Of a DNA stretch of 58,479 nucleotides, positions 1 to 8,931 are shown one piece after another (within the stretch, counting starts at the first letter, position 1; every line of letters starts with the position of its first letter). Under the pieces are notes generated by a model that saw only the letters and a program-made list of their open reading frames with translations, was not told the origin of the DNA and ran no database searches. Source of the stretch: Bryobacterales bacterium. Its GTDB lineage: Bacteria > Acidobacteriota > Terriglobia > Bryobacterales > UBA6623. Position numbers and translations under genes: made by a program. The stretch is taken from NCBI GenBank assembly GCA_022823865.1, contig JAJEHF010000169.1, positions 1 to 58,479 of the forward strand, given 5' to 3'.

Positions 1-432
1 AGCTCACCATCGCAAATTGGGGCCGGGATGTCAAGGGGATTTGCGAAAAATCTTCGAATTTCTTGTAAGTGCCATGGAATCAAAGCATTAGAGCATGCTC
101 AAGAAACGCCGGATTGGCCCAGCCTAACTCAGTGCCATTGCGGAGCCCCCCCTCGATTTGGCGGCATCGATCGGACCGCATCATAACGTTCGGAGCCGAC
201 GTGATTACACCTGTCCCGCGTCTGACGCTGAAGCGAGATTCCTCCCGAATCATGACGGTTCTTCCCCACAGTGCGGTCAAAATCGAGGGGCCATCGCTCT
301 CCAGCTGCTTGTCCGACACTGGTTCGGTCTTTCAGCAGGGGTGGGTCGGTCTGGTGAGGCGAGCGTTGGCGGTGCCTGCTTCGCGGCAACGCCGGAACTC
401 GGCGCTGGCGGCGAACTGCCTATACTTGCATT
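1..432. other. No gene recognised at left edge
   Basis: Open frames exist on both strands here, but none has a recognisable domain, a convincing ribosome binding site or protein-like composition. The segment holds the upstream region of the amidohydrolase that starts at 433. I see no RNA gene or repeat in it. Confidence 0.5.
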
Positions 433-1341
433 GTGACTCGCAGGTCCTTCCTCCTTTCGGCTGCAGCTGCTGCTGCGGCACCGCTCCCATTCCCAGTCAT
501 CGACACGCACATCCACCTGTTCGATCCAACGCGCCCGGGCGGGATTCCCTGGCCCCCTCCGGACGACCCGATCCGCTCCAAGCCCACGTATCCGGACCGT
601 TTCCGGTCCGTGTCGAGCGACCATGGCGTCACCGGCGCGGTCGTGGTGGAGTGCAGCCCCCGCATCGACGACAACCAATGGGTCCTAGACATCGCTGCGG
701 ACGACAAGTCGGTAGTCGGCCTGGTGGGCTTCCTCGACGCGGGCAAGCCCGGCTTCGGCACCGACCTGGAACGATTCGCCAAGAACCCGCTGTTCCGCGG
801 CATTCGCTACGGCAACCTCTGGGGCCGTGATCTCACCGAGCAACTGGGCAATTCCCGCTTCATTGACGACATGCGGCTGGTGGCCTCAGCCGACCTGTCA
901 CTTGACACGGCCAACCCCAGCCTAGAACTGCTCGAGGGCATGCTGCGCCTCTCGGACCGCGTAGCCGACCTCCGCATGGTCGTGGACCATCTGCCCAAGA
1001 TTCAGCTGCAGGCTTCGCAGCGGGCGCGCTACGAGCGAATCCTTGCCGACTTCGCGGCCCGGCCACAGACCTACGTCAAGATTTCGGCGGTCCTGCTGAA
1101 TCGCGGGGGTCGCGTCTCGTACGACTTGGAGGACTACCGCGCCACCATCGACCAGATCGCAGACGCCTTTGGAGAGGATCGCGTCCTGTACGGCAGCGAC
1201 TGGCCGAACAGCGATCCGCTGGGCAGCTACGCCCGAGTGATCGGCATCGTCCAGGAGTACTTCGCCGGAAAGAGCCGGCAGCAGCAGGAAAAGTACTTCC
1301 GGCTCAACAGCAAGGCTGCCTACCGCTGGATCGAACGATAG
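433..1341 (+). CDS. Exported amidohydrolase, COG3618 lactonase-like
   Basis: A 302-residue TIM-barrel metal hydrolase of the amidohydrolase_2/COG3618 type, a family that includes sugar lactonases such as L-fuconolactone hydrolase. The HxH metal motif is at residues 26-28 (DTHIH), a histidine lies in VVDHLPK, and the C-terminal metal Asp is D256 in YGSDWP. The GTG start gives an N-terminus MTRRSFLL followed by an alanine-rich stretch, a twin-arginine-like signal, so export is likely. Two sulfatases follow on the same strand, 77 bp downstream. With the enolase-superfamily enzyme at 5.1-6.2 kb this suggests handling of acid sugars or their lactones. The substrate is inference; the fold assignment is firm. 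Confidence 0.85.
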   Translation: MTRRSFLLSAAAAAAAPLPFPVIDTHIHLFDPTRPGGIPWPPPDDPIRSKPTYPDRFRSVSSDHGVTGAVVVECSPRIDDNQWVLDIAADDKSVVGLVGFLDAGKPGFGTDLERFAKNPLFRGIRYGNLWGRDLTEQLGNSRFIDDMRLVASADLSLDTANPSLELLEGMLRLSDRVADLRMVVDHLPKIQLQASQRARYERILADFAARPQTYVKISAVLLNRGGRVSYDLEDYRATIDQIADAFGEDRVLYGSDWPNSDPLGSYARVIGIVQEYFAGKSRQQQEKYFRLNSKAAYRWIER

Positions 1342-1418
1342 GGCCCAGACGCCCCGGCCGTGCCACCGGGAGCGACGCTACACGTACGGATACTGGGATC
1401 GGGGAGAATCGAAGCCAG

Positions 1419-2801
1419 ATGTTCCACCGCCTCGTCGTCCGCATGATCCTGGCCGCGGCGCTGCCCCTTGCACTCGGCGGCGCGCTGGCTGTCGCGCAGC
1501 CGAATCTAGTCATCTTCCTGTCCGACGATCACGGGCCTCTGGACAGCGCGCCTTATGGCGCACCGGAGATGCGGACCCCGAACATGACGCGTCTGGCCTC
1601 CTCAGGCCTGCTGTTCGAGCGGGCGTTTGTGAACTCCCCGGCCTGCGCGCCGAGCCGGGCAACATTGCTGACCGGCCTCTATCCCGCCCGGCACGGCGCG
1701 GAGGCGAACCACGCCAAGCCGCGCGCGGAGCTGCGCAAGCTGCCTTCGTACCTTCAGGAACTGGGCTATGAGGTCGTGGCGTTCGGCAAGGTCTCGCACT
1801 ACCGCTACACGCAGGACTACGGCTTTGATCACTTTGCCCACGACAGCTTCCACGAACACGCGGCCATCCCGGCAGCCATCGAGTTCATAGAGCGGCGCAC
1901 CAGCGAGAAGCCGCTCTGCATCTTTGTGGGCTCGAACTGGCCGCACGTGCCATGGCCGCTGGACCAAACGGAGTATGCGGCCGACGAAGTGCTGCTGCCG
2001 CCGACATTCGTCAACACGCCAGAAACGCTCGCTGCGCGTGCACGGTACTACGCAGCCGTGGAGTACATGGACGACGAACTTGGGCGCGTGTACGACGCGG
2101 CTCGGTCGAGGTTCGGGGACGACCTGTTCTTCCTGCACACCAGCGACCATGGCCTGCAGATGCCTTTCGGCAAGTGGAACCTGTACGACGCCGGCGTGCG
2201 GACGCCGATGATCGCCGTCTGGCCGGGCGTCATCGACTCCGGAATCCGCACGGATGCGATGGTGCAGTGGATGGACATACTGCCGACGCTCGTCGAGCTG
2301 GCCGGAGGCGACCCGCCGAGAGACATCGACGGGCGGTCATTCGCCCCGGTCCTGCGGGGCGAGACAGACACGCACAGGAGCGAGGTCTACGCCACACACA
2401 GCGGCGATCGTGACTTTAACGTGTTCCCGATGCGGTCCGTGAGGACTGCCGACTGGAAGTACATCCGCAACCTTCACCCGCAGTTCCAATTCGCAACGCA
2501 CATCAACCGCGGCGGACTGCGCTCGGGCCGGCGCTACTGGCCGTCTTGGACCGAGGCCGCCGGGCACGACGAAGAGGCGCTGGCGATCGTGGAGCGCTAT
2601 CGCAGGCGACCCGCCGAAGAACTCTACTACGTGGCTAACGACAGGCACGAACAGCACAATCTCGCAACCGACCCGCGGTTCTCTGGCCAGCTGGCCAAGA
2701 TGCGGGACCTAGTGGGCGAGTGGCTCGAGCAGACCAGCGATCCCCTGACTGTGTTCGGCAACCCCCTGCTGCACGGAGAGGAGCCGACCATCATCGAATA
2801 G
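1419..2801 (+). CDS. Secreted type I sulfatase
   Basis: A 460-residue alkaline-phosphatase-superfamily sulfatase. The N-terminus has a typical signal peptide (hydrophobic to about residue 26, ALAVAQ). Metal-binding Asp36-Asp37 lie in LSDDHG. The formylglycine motif is C76-A-P-S-R, so maturation needs a formylglycine-generating enzyme or anSME encoded elsewhere. A late HTSDHG motif supplies further active-site residues, and the layout resembles iduronate-2-sulfatase-like members. It hydrolyses sulfate esters, probably on glycans in the periplasm or outside the cell. It lies 3 bp upstream of a second sulfatase, so the two are almost certainly co-transcribed. The precise substrate cannot be read from the sequence. 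Confidence 0.93.
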   Translation: MFHRLVVRMILAAALPLALGGALAVAQPNLVIFLSDDHGPLDSAPYGAPEMRTPNMTRLASSGLLFERAFVNSPACAPSRATLLTGLYPARHGAEANHAKPRAELRKLPSYLQELGYEVVAFGKVSHYRYTQDYGFDHFAHDSFHEHAAIPAAIEFIERRTSEKPLCIFVGSNWPHVPWPLDQTEYAADEVLLPPTFVNTPETLAARARYYAAVEYMDDELGRVYDAARSRFGDDLFFLHTSDHGLQMPFGKWNLYDAGVRTPMIAVWPGVIDSGIRTDAMVQWMDILPTLVELAGGDPPRDIDGRSFAPVLRGETDTHRSEVYATHSGDRDFNVFPMRSVRTADWKYIRNLHPQFQFATHINRGGLRSGRRYWPSWTEAAGHDEEALAIVERYRRRPAEELYYVANDRHEQHNLATDPRFSGQLAKMRDLVGEWLEQTSDPLTVFGNPLLHGEEPTIIE

Positions 2802-2804
2802 CCC

Positions 2805-4157
2805 ATGCGACTCCTCGCGCACAGCACGATCCTGCTGGCCTGCTGCGTCGCCGCGCAGGCCCAATCGCCCGAGCGCGATCGGACGAACGTGGTCCTGATC
2901 TACATCGACAACGTAGGCTGGGGCGATCTCGCGTCCTACGGCAATCCTGCGGTCCGCACCCCCAACATGGACCGCCTGGCGGCCCAAGGGGTTCGCCTGA
3001 CCGACTTCTACATCCCCTCGTCGTCGTGCTCGCCGTCGCGTGGGGCGCTGCTGACCGGGCGCTACCCGGACAGAAACGGGCTGACGCACCAGCTCTCTGT
3101 CCAGGAGAACTGGAGCGGCATCGGCCTGCCACACTCCGAGAGACTGCTGCCCGAGATCATGCGCGAGCACGGCTACGCGACCGCGGCCTTCGGCAAGTGG
3201 AACATCGGCTTCGCCGAGGGCAGCCGCCCGACCGACCGGGGGTTTGACGAGTTCATCGGCTGCATCTCGGGCAATTGCGACTACTACACCCACGTCTACA
3301 ACGGGCGGCTGGACATGCACGTGGGCACCGAACCCACGCGCATCGAGGGCTATTCGACGGATATCTTCGCCGACGCTGCGGTCGGCTTCATCCGGCGCAG
3401 CGCCGACCGGCCCTTCTTCCTGTTCGTGCCGTTCAACGCCGCGCACTACCCCAACCGCAAGAACAAGGCGGCGGGCCAGCTGTTCCGCTGGCAGGCTCCC
3501 GCCGAGTTCTTCGAGATCTATGGGTACTCGCCCGACACCAGCGTGGCCGAGGAGGGCTACCGCGCAGTCATGACCGCGCTGGACGCGGGAGTGGGCAGGG
3601 TCTTGCGGCAACTCGACACCAGCGGGCTGTCGGACCGGACATTGGTCATGCTGGCATCGGACAACGGCGCCTGGGTGGGATCGCGCAAGCCCGAGCTGGA
3701 AGTCGCCTCCAACGCCCCGTTCCGCAGCGGGAGGACTTCCGTATACGAAGGCGGCGTCCGCACCCCGTGTATCATTCGCTGGCCGGGCTTGCTGCCCGCG
3801 AATACGGTCGTTCGCGAACCCTTGGTCAACATGGACTTGTTCATGCTGGCCCTGCGGGCGGCGGGCATTGAAGCGCCCGATGACCGCATCATCGACGGGC
3901 GCGACCCGCTGCCGGTCCTGCGTGACGGGGCGCGCTCGCCCCACCGCAATATCTATTTTCGCTACCGCGACATTGGCGGCCTGCGCCAAGGCCGCTGGAA
4001 GCTCATCCGGCAGTCGCCGACGGACCCGCTAGAGCTCTACGACCTGCAAGCCGACTTCGCGGAATCGCGCGACCTTGCCGCCGACCGGCCCGCCTTGGCG
4101 CAACAGCTCTGGAGCGAGTTCAGCGACTGGCTGGCTGATGCCCGGCAAGGCCATTAG
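2805..4157 (+). CDS. Secreted type I sulfatase
   Basis: A 450-residue sulfatase starting 3 bp after the previous sulfatase stop, so translational coupling is likely. It has a signal peptide (residues 1-20, ending AAQAQ). The formylglycine motif is C75-S-P-S-R. The first metal site reads D35-N36 (YIDNVGWGD) instead of the usual DD, and LASDNG supplies the late Asp-Asn pair. The C-terminal region with RQGRWKLI and ELYDL is typical of arylsulfatase A-like enzymes. Its partner differs in sequence, so this is a pair with distinct specificities and not a recent duplication. Substrate unknown. Confidence 0.93.
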   Translation: MRLLAHSTILLACCVAAQAQSPERDRTNVVLIYIDNVGWGDLASYGNPAVRTPNMDRLAAQGVRLTDFYIPSSSCSPSRGALLTGRYPDRNGLTHQLSVQENWSGIGLPHSERLLPEIMREHGYATAAFGKWNIGFAEGSRPTDRGFDEFIGCISGNCDYYTHVYNGRLDMHVGTEPTRIEGYSTDIFADAAVGFIRRSADRPFFLFVPFNAAHYPNRKNKAAGQLFRWQAPAEFFEIYGYSPDTSVAEEGYRAVMTALDAGVGRVLRQLDTSGLSDRTLVMLASDNGAWVGSRKPELEVASNAPFRSGRTSVYEGGVRTPCIIRWPGLLPANTVVREPLVNMDLFMLALRAAGIEAPDDRIIDGRDPLPVLRDGARSPHRNIYFRYRDIGGLRQGRWKLIRQSPTDPLELYDLQADFAESRDLAADRPALAQQLWSEFSDWLADARQGH

Positions 4158-4243
4158 GATCCCATGGGCACCGGCAGGACAAACGCCAGGGATAGTATCA
4201 TGGGCCAGTGAACATCCGCCCAAACAGACTAGGAGTCATGCCC

Positions 4244-5068
4244 ATGTGTCGCGTAGCCGCTGTTCTCGTTGCCCTCCTGATCGCGCTTCCCGCCGCCGCA
4301 CAGATCTTTCCCGATGAGAACCTCGAAGCCGCGGTGCGCCAGTACGTGTTCGAGAAGCGCCACAACGAAGAGCCGATCACGGCCGAGGACGTGGCGAACA
4401 TCTCAACCATCACGGCCCGCGACAAGGGCATCCGCGACCTGACCGGACTCGAGCACTGCAAGCGGCTGATGCTGCTGGAACTGCCCGACAACGAAGTCTC
4501 GGACCTCTCGCCCCTGGCGGGGTTGAATCTGCTGCAGAGCCTGACCCTGTCCCGCAATCAGGTCAAGGACGTTTCCGCGCTGGCCGCACTGGAGCGCCTG
4601 CAGTACATCGAGCTGTCGGACAACATGGTCGAAGACATCTCGCCGCTGGCAGGCCTCGAGGCGCTGAATTCAGCCTATCTCGCGGGCAACAAGATCAGCG
4701 ACCTGTCTGCCGTCAAGAACCTGCAGAAGCTCTGGACTCTCGATGTCGCGGGCAACGCGGTCAGCGATATAGGCCCGGTGGGCTCGCTGACGCGCCTGTC
4801 CTCGCTCATCCTTGACGACAACAGCGTCTCGGACGTCGGGCCTCTAGCGCCGCTGACCTCCCTGCAGCGCCTGTCGCTGCGTAACAACAAGGTCAGCGAT
4901 ATCGGCGTGCTAGCGGAGATGGCCGAAAAGGATATCGCCGGCGACAGCCGCTTCGCCCGCTACTGGGCTGTCTCGCTGCAGGGCAACCCGCTCAACAGGA
5001 AGTCCAAGAATGCCCACGTGAAGGCGCTTCAGGAGTATTCGTTCCGCATCGAAGTCGCGGACGAGTAG
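4244..5068 (+). CDS. Secreted leucine-rich repeat protein
   Basis: An internalin-like LRR protein. I place the start at ATG 4244 because AGGAG at 4231-4235 sits 8 nt upstream and the resulting N-terminus (MCRVAAVLVALLIALPAAAQ) is a clean signal peptide. An upstream in-frame GTG at 4208 would add 12 polar residues. The mature protein opens with IFPDENLEAAVRQYV, the cap common in bacterial LRR proteins, then carries about seven 22-residue repeats of the form L..L..L.L..N.VSDI.PL. It probably acts as an extracellular binding surface. It sits between a sulfatase pair and a convergent enolase-superfamily gene, and its partner is unknown. Confidence 0.85.
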   Translation: MCRVAAVLVALLIALPAAAQIFPDENLEAAVRQYVFEKRHNEEPITAEDVANISTITARDKGIRDLTGLEHCKRLMLLELPDNEVSDLSPLAGLNLLQSLTLSRNQVKDVSALAALERLQYIELSDNMVEDISPLAGLEALNSAYLAGNKISDLSAVKNLQKLWTLDVAGNAVSDIGPVGSLTRLSSLILDDNSVSDVGPLAPLTSLQRLSLRNNKVSDIGVLAEMAEKDIAGDSRFARYWAVSLQGNPLNRKSKNAHVKALQEYSFRIEVADE

Positions 5069-5087
5069 CCCTGTAGGCCCTTCGCCT

Positions 5088-6206
5088 TCACGCCACGCGG
5101 AACCGATTGACGGCCTCCTCGTCGAGTTCTACGCCGAGACCCGGCTCTTGGGGGATGTCGAGCATGCCATCCCGCGTAACGATTCGCTGCTTGGTCAGGT
5201 GGTCGCGCAGCGTGGTCTCTTCCTCCGCGACGTACTCGACGATGAGCGCGTTGGGAATCGAGTTGAGGAAATGCAGCGCCGCCGCCACGTTGATATACGT
5301 CGTGAAGCCGTGATTGGCCACGCGCACGCCCCGGTCTTGGGCTAGGGTGGCGATCTTGACCGCCTCGGTGAATCCGCCCACGCGGGTCAGGTCCACCTGC
5401 ACCACATCCACCTTGCCCCGATCCATCAGTTCGATGAACGACGCTCGGCCGCTCTCTTCCTCGCCCGCCGCGATGCGCGTGTCCACCGCCTCGCTGAGCC
5501 TGCGGTAACCCTCGTAGTTGTCGGGCATGAGCGGCTCTTCGAGCCAGAAGATGCGGTGCTCTTCGAAAGCCCGCACGCGTTGAATCGCCGTTTTGGCGTC
5601 CCAGACCAGGCCGGCATCGATCAGCAGGTCCGGCCCCTCCCCCAGACCGGCTCGCGCCTCCCGCACGAGCGCAATGTCGGTGGCCTCGTCCTGTCCCATC
5701 GGCTCCCAGCCGAATTTGACAGCGCTGAAGCCGCGATCCGCGTAGCGGCGCGCGAGGTCCTTGGTCTCGGCCGGCGTCGGGCCCCACAGAGAGCTCGCAT
5801 AGCAGCGCAGGCGCTCGTGGAAGCCGCCGCCGAGCAGTTTCCAGACAGGCATTCCCAGCGCCTTGCCCTTGATGTCCCACAAGGCCAGGTCGATGCCGCT
5901 CATGGCGTGGAAGCCCGCTCCGCGCCTGCCGCCGTAGAGGTTGCCTTGGTACATCTTGTGCCAGATCTTCTCGGTCTCGAATGGATCCTCGCCAAGGACA
6001 AGTTCCCGCAAGCCGCTGGTCACCGTATGCGAATATGGGCCGTCGATTGCCCCTTTGACCGCCAATGGATTGGAGTCCACTTCGCCCAGGCCGCTGATGC
6101 CCGCGTCGGTGTGCACGCGCACGATCAGAGCGTCCTGACCCGAATCGCACAGCTCGCGCACCTTTTCGGATCGGACGTAGATTGCTTCTACATCGGTGAT
6201 TTTCAT
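5088..6206 (-). CDS. Mandelate racemase/muconate lactonizing family enzyme
   Basis: A 372-residue enolase-superfamily protein with the N-terminal capping domain (about residues 1-125) and a C-terminal barrel. Visible active-site elements are Lys in AVKFGW, the metal ligands Asp in LLIDAG, Glu in WLEEP and Glu in AAGEEE, and the Asp/His pair in VDLTRVGG and VANHGF. The Asp-His dyad puts it in the mandelate-racemase subgroup, where most members dehydrate or epimerise sugar acids. It is convergent with the LRR gene, leaving only 19 bp between stops. With the COG3618 lactonase at 433 it could form a lactone-to-2-keto-sugar-acid route. That pairing is inference. Confidence 0.88.
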   Translation of the reverse strand: MKITDVEAIYVRSEKVRELCDSGQDALIVRVHTDAGISGLGEVDSNPLAVKGAIDGPYSHTVTSGLRELVLGEDPFETEKIWHKMYQGNLYGGRRGAGFHAMSGIDLALWDIKGKALGMPVWKLLGGGFHERLRCYASSLWGPTPAETKDLARRYADRGFSAVKFGWEPMGQDEATDIALVREARAGLGEGPDLLIDAGLVWDAKTAIQRVRAFEEHRIFWLEEPLMPDNYEGYRRLSEAVDTRIAAGEEESGRASFIELMDRGKVDVVQVDLTRVGGFTEAVKIATLAQDRGVRVANHGFTTYINVAAALHFLNSIPNALIVEYVAEEETTLRDHLTKQRIVTRDGMLDIPQEPGLGVELDEEAVNRFRVA

Positions 6207-6327
6207 CGGATGGAAGCGCCGCGGACCTGTTCAGCCTTGGGAAGATCTGGCTGCTAGCCGGACGCAGCGGCGTACTCTGAGCATAGCTGCAACGGGCCGC
6301 GCTGCCAGCCCCTGGCGAAATCGGATC

Positions 6328-7548
6328 TCAGCCCTGCCGGACGAGCCGGAACGTGGAATAGACGTAGGGATAGTCCCGGCGGAACCAGTTTCGGAAGCTG
6401 CGGCGCGCCAGTTGCAGAGCCGTGCGCTGCGAGCCCCCCTTGAGAACGTAGTGCTCGTCGTCGAAGAAGGCTGACGAGTACGCCGGGTAGAAGTCGTATT
6501 CCTCGAAGCCCGGAAACGGCCTCAGCTTGCTGCAGGTCCACTCCCAGCCGTTGCCTAGCAACTGCGAGACGCCGAACGCGCTGTCGCTAGCGGGCGTGGC
6601 GAGGACCGAACAAGGATCCCAGCTGCGGAAGTTGAGGTTGGCGCAGCCATCCGATGTGCGGCCATCCCCCCACGGGAAGCGCCTGGAAGGATCGCCAGAG
6701 CCGTATGCGGCGCGATCCCACTGCGCTTCGCTTGGCAGCGAGGCGCCCGCGTGTTCCGCAAACGCGGCGGCCTGTGAGTGGGTCACGTAGACCGGCCAGT
6801 CCAGCGGAAGAGGCACCTCGCCGAACATGGTGCGCAGCAACCACGAGTTCCCGGCTTTGCGCCAATAGTGGGGCTGGGACCCGCCTTCGTCTACGAACGC
6901 CGCGTATTCTGCGTTGGTCACCTTGAACTTGCGGACCCAATATTCATCCACAGGCTCACTTCGGGCACCGAATTCGTTGTCCCAGCCGAAGCCGCTGCCC
7001 CTGTCCCTTCCCAGCCGAGCCTCGCCGGCAGGGATGTGGATCCATTGCTGCGGCACTTCGCCGCATTCAGCAGCCCTGGCCGACTTGCCGGCGGGCTGGG
7101 CAAGCAAGAGTTCTGGGGCGAGGTTGTGCAGCAGATAGCAGATCGTTTCGGCGTGCATCAACCGGTGCTCGATGCAGGTCTGCGCAACATCGTCGGGCAC
7201 CTCGTCCAAGACCGAGTCCACGGTTTCTCGCACCCTTCGACAGTAAGCCCCCGTTTCCGGCAGGCTTGGCCAATCGGCTGGCTGGTCCGACGGCAGCGAG
7301 TCCGAATCGGGATCGATGCCGAAGGCAAACAGCTTGTCGAAGTCCGCGTGAAACGATTTCGGGCCGAGCTCGCAAGTGGAAATCATGTTCCAGTCGAACG
7401 CCTCCACGTGGCCGACATAGAAATTGAGCCGGTGCCGTTCCGGCACGGGACGCTCGAACAGGGAGTCGGGCCTGACCAATGCGAACAGCTCATCCGTGCG
7501 CAGCCTCGCATCGGCAAAGCGCTGGCGTAGGTCGGTCGTCGATGGCAT
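6328..7548 (-). CDS. egtB: Ergothioneine biosynthesis sulfoxide synthase EgtB
   Basis: A non-heme iron enzyme that joins a thiol donor to trimethylhistidine (hercynine) with oxygen. From the chosen ATG at 7548 (406 residues) the N-terminal DinB-like domain carries the three iron-binding histidines: H47 in YVGHVEA, and H128 and H132 in EHRLMHAE (HxxxH). The C-terminal half is the FGE-sulfatase/C-type-lectin fold (GNGWEWT, KGGSQ and the final FRLVR). The frame is open 13 codons further upstream, but MPSTTDLRQRF is the natural N-terminus. It is divergent from egtD across 61 bp. No egtA or egtC is present, which fits the cysteine-using EgtB described from Chloracidobacterium; the actual thiol donor is inference. 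Confidence 0.92.
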   Translation of the reverse strand: MPSTTDLRQRFADARLRTDELFALVRPDSLFERPVPERHRLNFYVGHVEAFDWNMISTCELGPKSFHADFDKLFAFGIDPDSDSLPSDQPADWPSLPETGAYCRRVRETVDSVLDEVPDDVAQTCIEHRLMHAETICYLLHNLAPELLLAQPAGKSARAAECGEVPQQWIHIPAGEARLGRDRGSGFGWDNEFGARSEPVDEYWVRKFKVTNAEYAAFVDEGGSQPHYWRKAGNSWLLRTMFGEVPLPLDWPVYVTHSQAAAFAEHAGASLPSEAQWDRAAYGSGDPSRRFPWGDGRTSDGCANLNFRSWDPCSVLATPASDSAFGVSQLLGNGWEWTCSKLRPFPGFEEYDFYPAYSSAFFDDEHYVLKGGSQRTALQLARRSFRNWFRRDYPYVYSTFRLVRQG

Positions 7549-7609
7549 CACTCCCATTATCGAAACTCGCACACTAGGGCCCGACACCCGCCGTGATATA
7601 ACCGGCTAA

Positions 7610-8569
7610 ATGAACGGTAACGGCGCGCCCCGCGAGGAATTCGCCCGAGACGCCCGCATAGGCCTGTGCGAGGCCGAGCGTAAGTGGTTGCCGGCGAGGC
7701 ACTTGTATGACGCCGTGGGCAGCGCGCTGTTCGAAGCTATCACGTACTTGCCGGAATATGGCCTGACGCGAGCCGACCACAGGGTCTTGCGTCGTGCCGC
7801 GGGATCGCTTCGCGGCCACATCCGCGGCCAAGCCCTGACCGTTGCCGAACTCGGCAGCGGTAGCGGCACGAAGACACGCCTGGTGCTGGAAGCACTGGTG
7901 CCCGGCTTGGTCGAATCCTACTGCCCAATCGACATCTCTTCTGAAGCGTTGGATCGCTGCCAGCAGGAACTCGGCGACCTCGTCCCGGTGCTCCCCTACC
8001 ACGGCGCCTACGTCGACGGTGTGCTGTCCTTGCGCGAGTCTCGCCCGGCAGATGTCCCGCTGATGCTGATGTTCCTAGGCAGCAGCATCGGCAATCTTGG
8101 CCCCGACGACCGCGGTGCTTTCCTAGCGTCACTGCGGTCCGCGCTACGGCCAGGGGACTACTTCTTGATCGGCTTCGACCTCGTAAAGCCCAAAGCCGAC
8201 CTGCTGCGGGCGTACGACGACCCCGCCGGCGTAACCGCCGCATTCAATCGCAACGTCCTAGGCCGCGTCAATCGCGAACTGGGGGCCAGCTTTGACCTAG
8301 ACTCGTTCAGCCATCTGGTTCGCTACGACGAGCGCGAGCGGCGGGTCGAGATGCACCTCATCGCCACGCGCGACCAGAGCGTGCGGATCCCCTTGGCCGG
8401 CGCCAGCTGCGACATTCGACGTGGCGAGACGATTTGGACCGAGAGCTCCTACAAATTCGACTGCGACGAGATCGGCGAAGTGATGCAGGGGGCTGGATTC
8501 CGGCAGCTGGCGACCTGGACCGACGAAGAGTGGCCGCTGTTGGAAGGCTTGTGGCTGGTTGATGGCTAG
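7610..8569 (+). CDS. egtD: L-histidine N-alpha-methyltransferase EgtD
   Basis: A 319-residue SAM-dependent enzyme that trimethylates histidine to hercynine, the first step of ergothioneine synthesis. Recognisable features are the N-terminal LYDAVGSALFEAI and LPEYGLTRAD signature, the SAM-binding AELGSGSGTKT at about residues 79-89, PIDIS, the FLGSSIGNL motif, and the C-terminal ESSYKF segment. Length fits the family. It diverges from egtB, its pathway partner, with a 61-bp shared control region. A TATAAC at 7597-7602 lies very close to the ATG and would give a nearly leaderless transcript if used, but I see no good -35 box. Confidence 0.95.
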   Translation: MNGNGAPREEFARDARIGLCEAERKWLPARHLYDAVGSALFEAITYLPEYGLTRADHRVLRRAAGSLRGHIRGQALTVAELGSGSGTKTRLVLEALVPGLVESYCPIDISSEALDRCQQELGDLVPVLPYHGAYVDGVLSLRESRPADVPLMLMFLGSSIGNLGPDDRGAFLASLRSALRPGDYFLIGFDLVKPKADLLRAYDDPAGVTAAFNRNVLGRVNRELGASFDLDSFSHLVRYDERERRVEMHLIATRDQSVRIPLAGASCDIRRGETIWTESSYKFDCDEIGEVMQGAGFRQLATWTDEEWPLLEGLWLVDG

Positions 8570-8802
8570 CCGGCGCGCACTGGCCGCCGACCACACGCCG
8601 CTAGTCCGGGCCGAACGAGTCGTTGGCGACGAACGCTCGCCAGGCTGCACCGATGCCAGTGCGGCTGAGCGCCTTCAGGCCCGGCCGGAATGCCTGGATG
8701 CCGCGTTGCTGCCGGCGCATCTGCCAACGCCGCGAAACAGGTCAAGGTCAAAGCCGCGATGGCCGCCGATCAACAACCGCCCTGGGAGCGAAGTTGTAAC
8801 CT

Positions 8803-8837
8803 ATGTGTCCGGTACGTTGTGCCACCCATGTGTCCGG
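8803..8837. repeat. Short direct repeat beside tRNA-Thr
   Basis: ATGTGTCCGG occurs at 8803-8812 and again at 8828-8837, each preceded by CC(T/C), 25 bp apart. It lies just past the 3' end of the reverse-strand tRNA-Thr. Paired copies beside a tRNA may be the remains of a mobile-element end or attachment region, but no transposase or integrase is present. The rest of 8570-8855 shows no gene. Confidence 0.4.
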
Positions 8838-8855
8838 GCCGGACCCGCAATACAA

Positions 8856-8931
8856 TGGAGCCACGAGTCGGACTCGAACCGACGACCTGCGGTTTACGAA
8901 ACCGCTGCTCTACCAACTGAGCTATCGTGGC
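8856..8931 (-). tRNA. tRNA-Thr (anticodon CGT)
   Basis: A 76-nt tRNA on the reverse strand. The acceptor stem GCCACGA/TCGTGGC, D arm GCTC-AGTTGGTA-GAGC, anticodon stem GCGGT/ACCGC with loop TTCGTAA, and T arm GTCGG-TTCGAGT-CCGAC all pair perfectly. The anticodon CGT reads ACG (threonine). Discriminator base T is followed by a genomically encoded CCA. Confidence 0.97.

Noticed and set aside
69..830. 253-residue forward frame at the left edge
   Set aside because: It overlaps the amidohydrolase in another frame and becomes Arg/Pro-rich; no domain or ribosome site.
2709..3989. 426-residue reverse-strand open frame
   Set aside because: It lies antisense to a clear sulfatase with intact active-site motifs; its translation is Ala/Arg/Gly-rich with no domain.
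6328..7548. Formylglycine-generating enzyme for the local sulfatases
   Set aside because: The FGE fold is only the C-terminal half; the N-terminal DinB domain with the three-His iron site and the divergent egtD identify it as EgtB.
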